Shown here one piece after another: positions 61,800 through 64,000 of a DNA stretch of 64,000 bases. Within the stretch, counting starts at the first letter, position 1; each line of letters begins with the position of its first letter. The stretch is from positions 16,616,428-16,680,427 of the forward strand of contig NC_059480.1 in the NCBI RefSeq assembly GCF_018139145.2, in the 5' to 3' direction. The notes under the pieces are model-generated. The model was not told where the DNA came from and did not search any database. It saw nothing but the letters and a program-made list of their open reading frames with translations. This stretch comes from Gymnogyps californianus (Eukaryota > Chordata > Aves > Accipitriformes > Cathartidae). The position numbers were made by a program, and so were the translations under genes.

Positions 61800-63700
61800 T
61801 TTGGTGACAGAAATCTTATTTATCTGCTCATGGTCTTGGAGTTGCATCAAGCTCTGGAGTTTTGCTTCTTGTGTGGAAAATACTTCACTCAGATGCAGAT
61901 TGTTTTTTGGTTTTGCATAATTCTGTTTGTGTTCAGACAGAAAATCTAATTTAAACGACCAAGATGAGAAACCACCAACATACCGGATGGGAAGCTGCCT
62001 TTGTTGGGTTTATTTACCCATGCAAAAAATATGAGAAGTGTTTTAAGGGCTGACTTGGTACCAGTGTAACTGTCAGCTGATCATGCCTGCTAAACTGTTT
62101 CTGTGCTGTGCGAGTTGAGTGCAGCCCCAATGAGCAGAGAAGATGTTTCTGTGCTGGACCATGTGGAGCACAGACATGGTCATGGTGTGGTGGTCCTCAA
62201 CCCAGCACGTCACCTGGGAATGAGAACAAGCCAGATGGTCTCTGCAAGTGCGGTGACTTGGCTTGGCCAGATATGCCTGGGAATGACAACTCCAAACCCC
62301 AAGGCTGTTCAGGCACCCAAAGAAACAGGGAAGTGAGGGCACGTGGAGGGAAATAAGATACATAATGCAACTGTTTTGCTACAGGGAACTAAGTGGTTCC
62401 TTACAGGACAGCATAATCCAGAGTTTACCCCTGGGTCCAGGGCGCTCAGCCCCAGATGTTTCAGCAGGGAGTGGGAACACTAATACACCAAGAAAAGAGT
62501 TTAAGTTTCTTCAAAACTCATTTCTCTTTTCAATCCCAAGCTAATTTGCTGTGCTGCTGCATGGGATTGAAACACTCTCACCTCTCCACCCCAGGGACAG
62601 ATGCATTTCAGTGAATTGATTCCAGTCTATATAGCCTGTTTCTAGGGCACCTTGACGGTACCAAGAAAAAGTAGTGATGGATTATTCCAGGTCTAGGATG
62701 CTTAAATAGGTTTAAACTACAACAAAATTATTTATGACCTTTTCCTTCTTGCTTTCCTTAATGTAATACCCTGGATGTGTATGGTAAATCAGATAACTAT
62801 TCAGACTACCTGCCCAGAGCAAGTGGGAACTGTTTTGAGTTTCCACTTGATTTCATTGCGAATTCCTCAGGCTGTTTTTTTGGCAACTCTGAGAAATGCT
62901 TTGGTAGCTGAGCACATGTTTTTTTTCAAGCCTGTGTTTGTTTCTTAAGGTTTTTAATGGTGTACAGAGACAGAGCAAGCAAAGTAGAATTGTAAGTACA
63001 TTGCAGCAAAGGCTCCAAACTGGAATCAGATGTCAGCGTTGGCTTCGAAACTGTACAGCTGATACAACGCGTATATTGTGGACTCCCACCAATTAAGAAA
63101 CCTTGCTAATGGCAGATGTTTACCACGTGCTTGCATTTCCCTGGGAGATAGCTCGTCTTTGAGAAGCAGCAAACACGGGGATTTTGCTGGTAATATTTGC
63201 ACCTTAGACCTTTCAGACTCACAGCACAGGTGCCTTGCTTGGCCGTGCTTGAGAAGCTGCATCGGCCCCTCTTATCTAAACCTTCCTATGCCCTCGGGAG
63301 CTTTCCTGCTGCAGAAAGGGGAGGATTAAAGATGAGCTGAAGGAAGGGAGTGTGGAGATGGCTTTCGTGTGGCAGCACATGTGGCCACCCTGTCTTCACA
63401 TCTCCACTTGCTTTGTGGGTGTCCTCGCCTTTGGTTTGGCTCTTCGGGTTGAAGAGCTACCTGCCACCTGCACATCCCTGCACCCATTCGGCTTTCCTGG
63501 GCAGAAGCAGCAGCTTGCTGCACACAAAAGAGGTGCTCAAGCTCCCTCTACAGTTGACAGACGGAGAAAGGCATTTCTCAAGGGGGGCAAAAATGTGACT
63601 GCAACTCTCCGTTGGCTTTGGGAAGGAGCCTGAGTTCTTTCTCTAGGTGTGCAGTCACCTGCTGGACCTGCGCAGTGTGAGTTGTGTGTCCTTCAGTTGG
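61800..63700. other. Rest of intron 3: no gene seen
   Basis: No coding segment, RNA gene or clearly identifiable transposon is visible. Open frames at 62103-62356 and 63350-63633 lack paired splice sites and family resemblance. Confidence 0.5.
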
Positions 63701-63785
63701 GGAGATTTAACCTCTGTCTGTCCTCATCTCATCACCATCACCATCCTTTTCAGTTCAGACTGTCCTCTTCCTCTTTTCTTGGCAG

Positions 63786-63917
63786 ATCACTACATGCAAG
63801 TCCTGGCCTGCAAACATGACTGTGTCCGAGAACTCGCCACGCGTTCGGGCCGTATCTCGCCCATCGAAAATTTCCTTCCCCTCCATTATGACTACTTGCA
63901 GTTTGCCTATTACAGAG
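63786..63917 (+). CDS. P3H2: P3H2 exon 4
   Basis: These 132 bases complete codon 268 (Asp) and encode up to Arg311 plus one base of the next codon. The product DHYMQVLACKHDCVRELATR carries the fourth CXXXC motif (CKHDC, residues 276-280). It continues with SPIENFLPLHYDYLQFAYYR, one of the most conserved segments of P3H and CRTAP proteins. IENFLPLHYDYL is the P3H2 form; P3H1 and CRTAP differ at several of these positions. The donor is GTAAAA at 63918 and the exit phase is 1. The remaining TPR-like region, the dioxygenase domain with its iron-binding His-Asp-His set and the KDEL-type ER-retention tail are beyond the window. Confidence 0.95.
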
Positions 63918-64000
63918 GTAAAAGCTGTCTTTCTGTTCCTCATAGCGCTTGCTGGGTTTTGTTACATTTTGTACAAGCTTGAATTGTTTCATGTGGAAAT
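63918..64000 (+). other. P3H2: P3H2 intron 4, beginning
   Basis: The donor GTAAAAGC starts the next intron, which runs off the right edge. The base left over from exon 4 (G) would start a valine codon if the next exon begins as in mammals. Confidence 0.85.

Larger units (their letters stand above)
61117..63785 (+). other. P3H2: P3H2 intron 3 (2.7 kb)
   Basis: A phase-1 intron with a GTAAGA donor and a TTTTCTTGGCAG acceptor behind a long pyrimidine tract (63760-63785). It contains an exon-like segment at 61501-61648, listed separately. The rest, 61800-63700, shows no gene and no clearly assigned repeat. Confidence 0.9.

Noticed and set aside
1369..63917. Alternative assignment to P3H1, P3H3 or CRTAP
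   Set aside because: The NPEHMEIQQ, CEGPQRFEE, KAGLYEAIADHYMQVL and IENFLPLHYDYL segments fit P3H2. CRTAP and P3H1 carry different residues there, and a very long first intron also matches P3H2.

Overview
The window is vertebrate nuclear DNA, most likely from a bird. It carries spliced exons with GT/AG borders, a very GC-rich first exon and sparse interspersed repeats. The recognisable repeats are decayed CR1-type LINE ends, old MIR/CORE-SINE-like pieces and one solo ERVL-type LTR with 5-bp target duplications, which together fit an avian (probably neoavian) genome. The species cannot be read from the sequence.

Only one gene is well supported: the 5' part of P3H2 (prolyl 3-hydroxylase 2, formerly LEPREL1) on the + strand. 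Exon 1 (coding part 1369-1833) encodes a signal peptide and the first half of the N-terminal helical/TPR-like region. A 58.4-kb intron 1 fills almost the whole window. Exons 2 (60265-60411), 3 (60927-61116) and 4 (63786-63917) follow close together, and the gene continues past the right edge. The four exons join in frame (phases 0, 0, 1 and 1) into 311 codons that contain all four CXXXC motifs typical of the leprecan family. The catalytic 2-oxoglutarate/Fe(II) dioxygenase domain and the ER-retention tail would lie downstream, outside the window.

Region by region: 1-480 is upstream DNA without a visible gene. 480-1368 is a CpG-rich, probably TATA-less promoter and 5' leader containing a 28-bp near-palindrome, a CRE-like site, GC boxes, a short upstream ORF and a degenerate 58-bp minisatellite that runs towards the start codon. 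1834-60264 is intron 1. It holds no convincing second gene but does contain a perfect 32-bp-arm inverted repeat (7846-7914), a 27-bp palindrome (5042-5068), an old CR1 LINE end (about 24936-25330), a composite CCTGT/CTTGTC repeat (27001-27086), an antisense solo LTR (30567-31148), a 50-bp tandem duplication carrying splice-donor-like motifs (43986-44084) and scattered ancient SINE remnants. Intron 3 contains an exon-like open segment (61501-61648) with a strong acceptor and downstream poly(A) signals; it is the best candidate here for something not yet annotated.

I found no convincing new biological system. The most useful leads are the candidate terminal exon in intron 3, the perfect inverted repeat in intron 1 and the minisatellite leader of P3H2.
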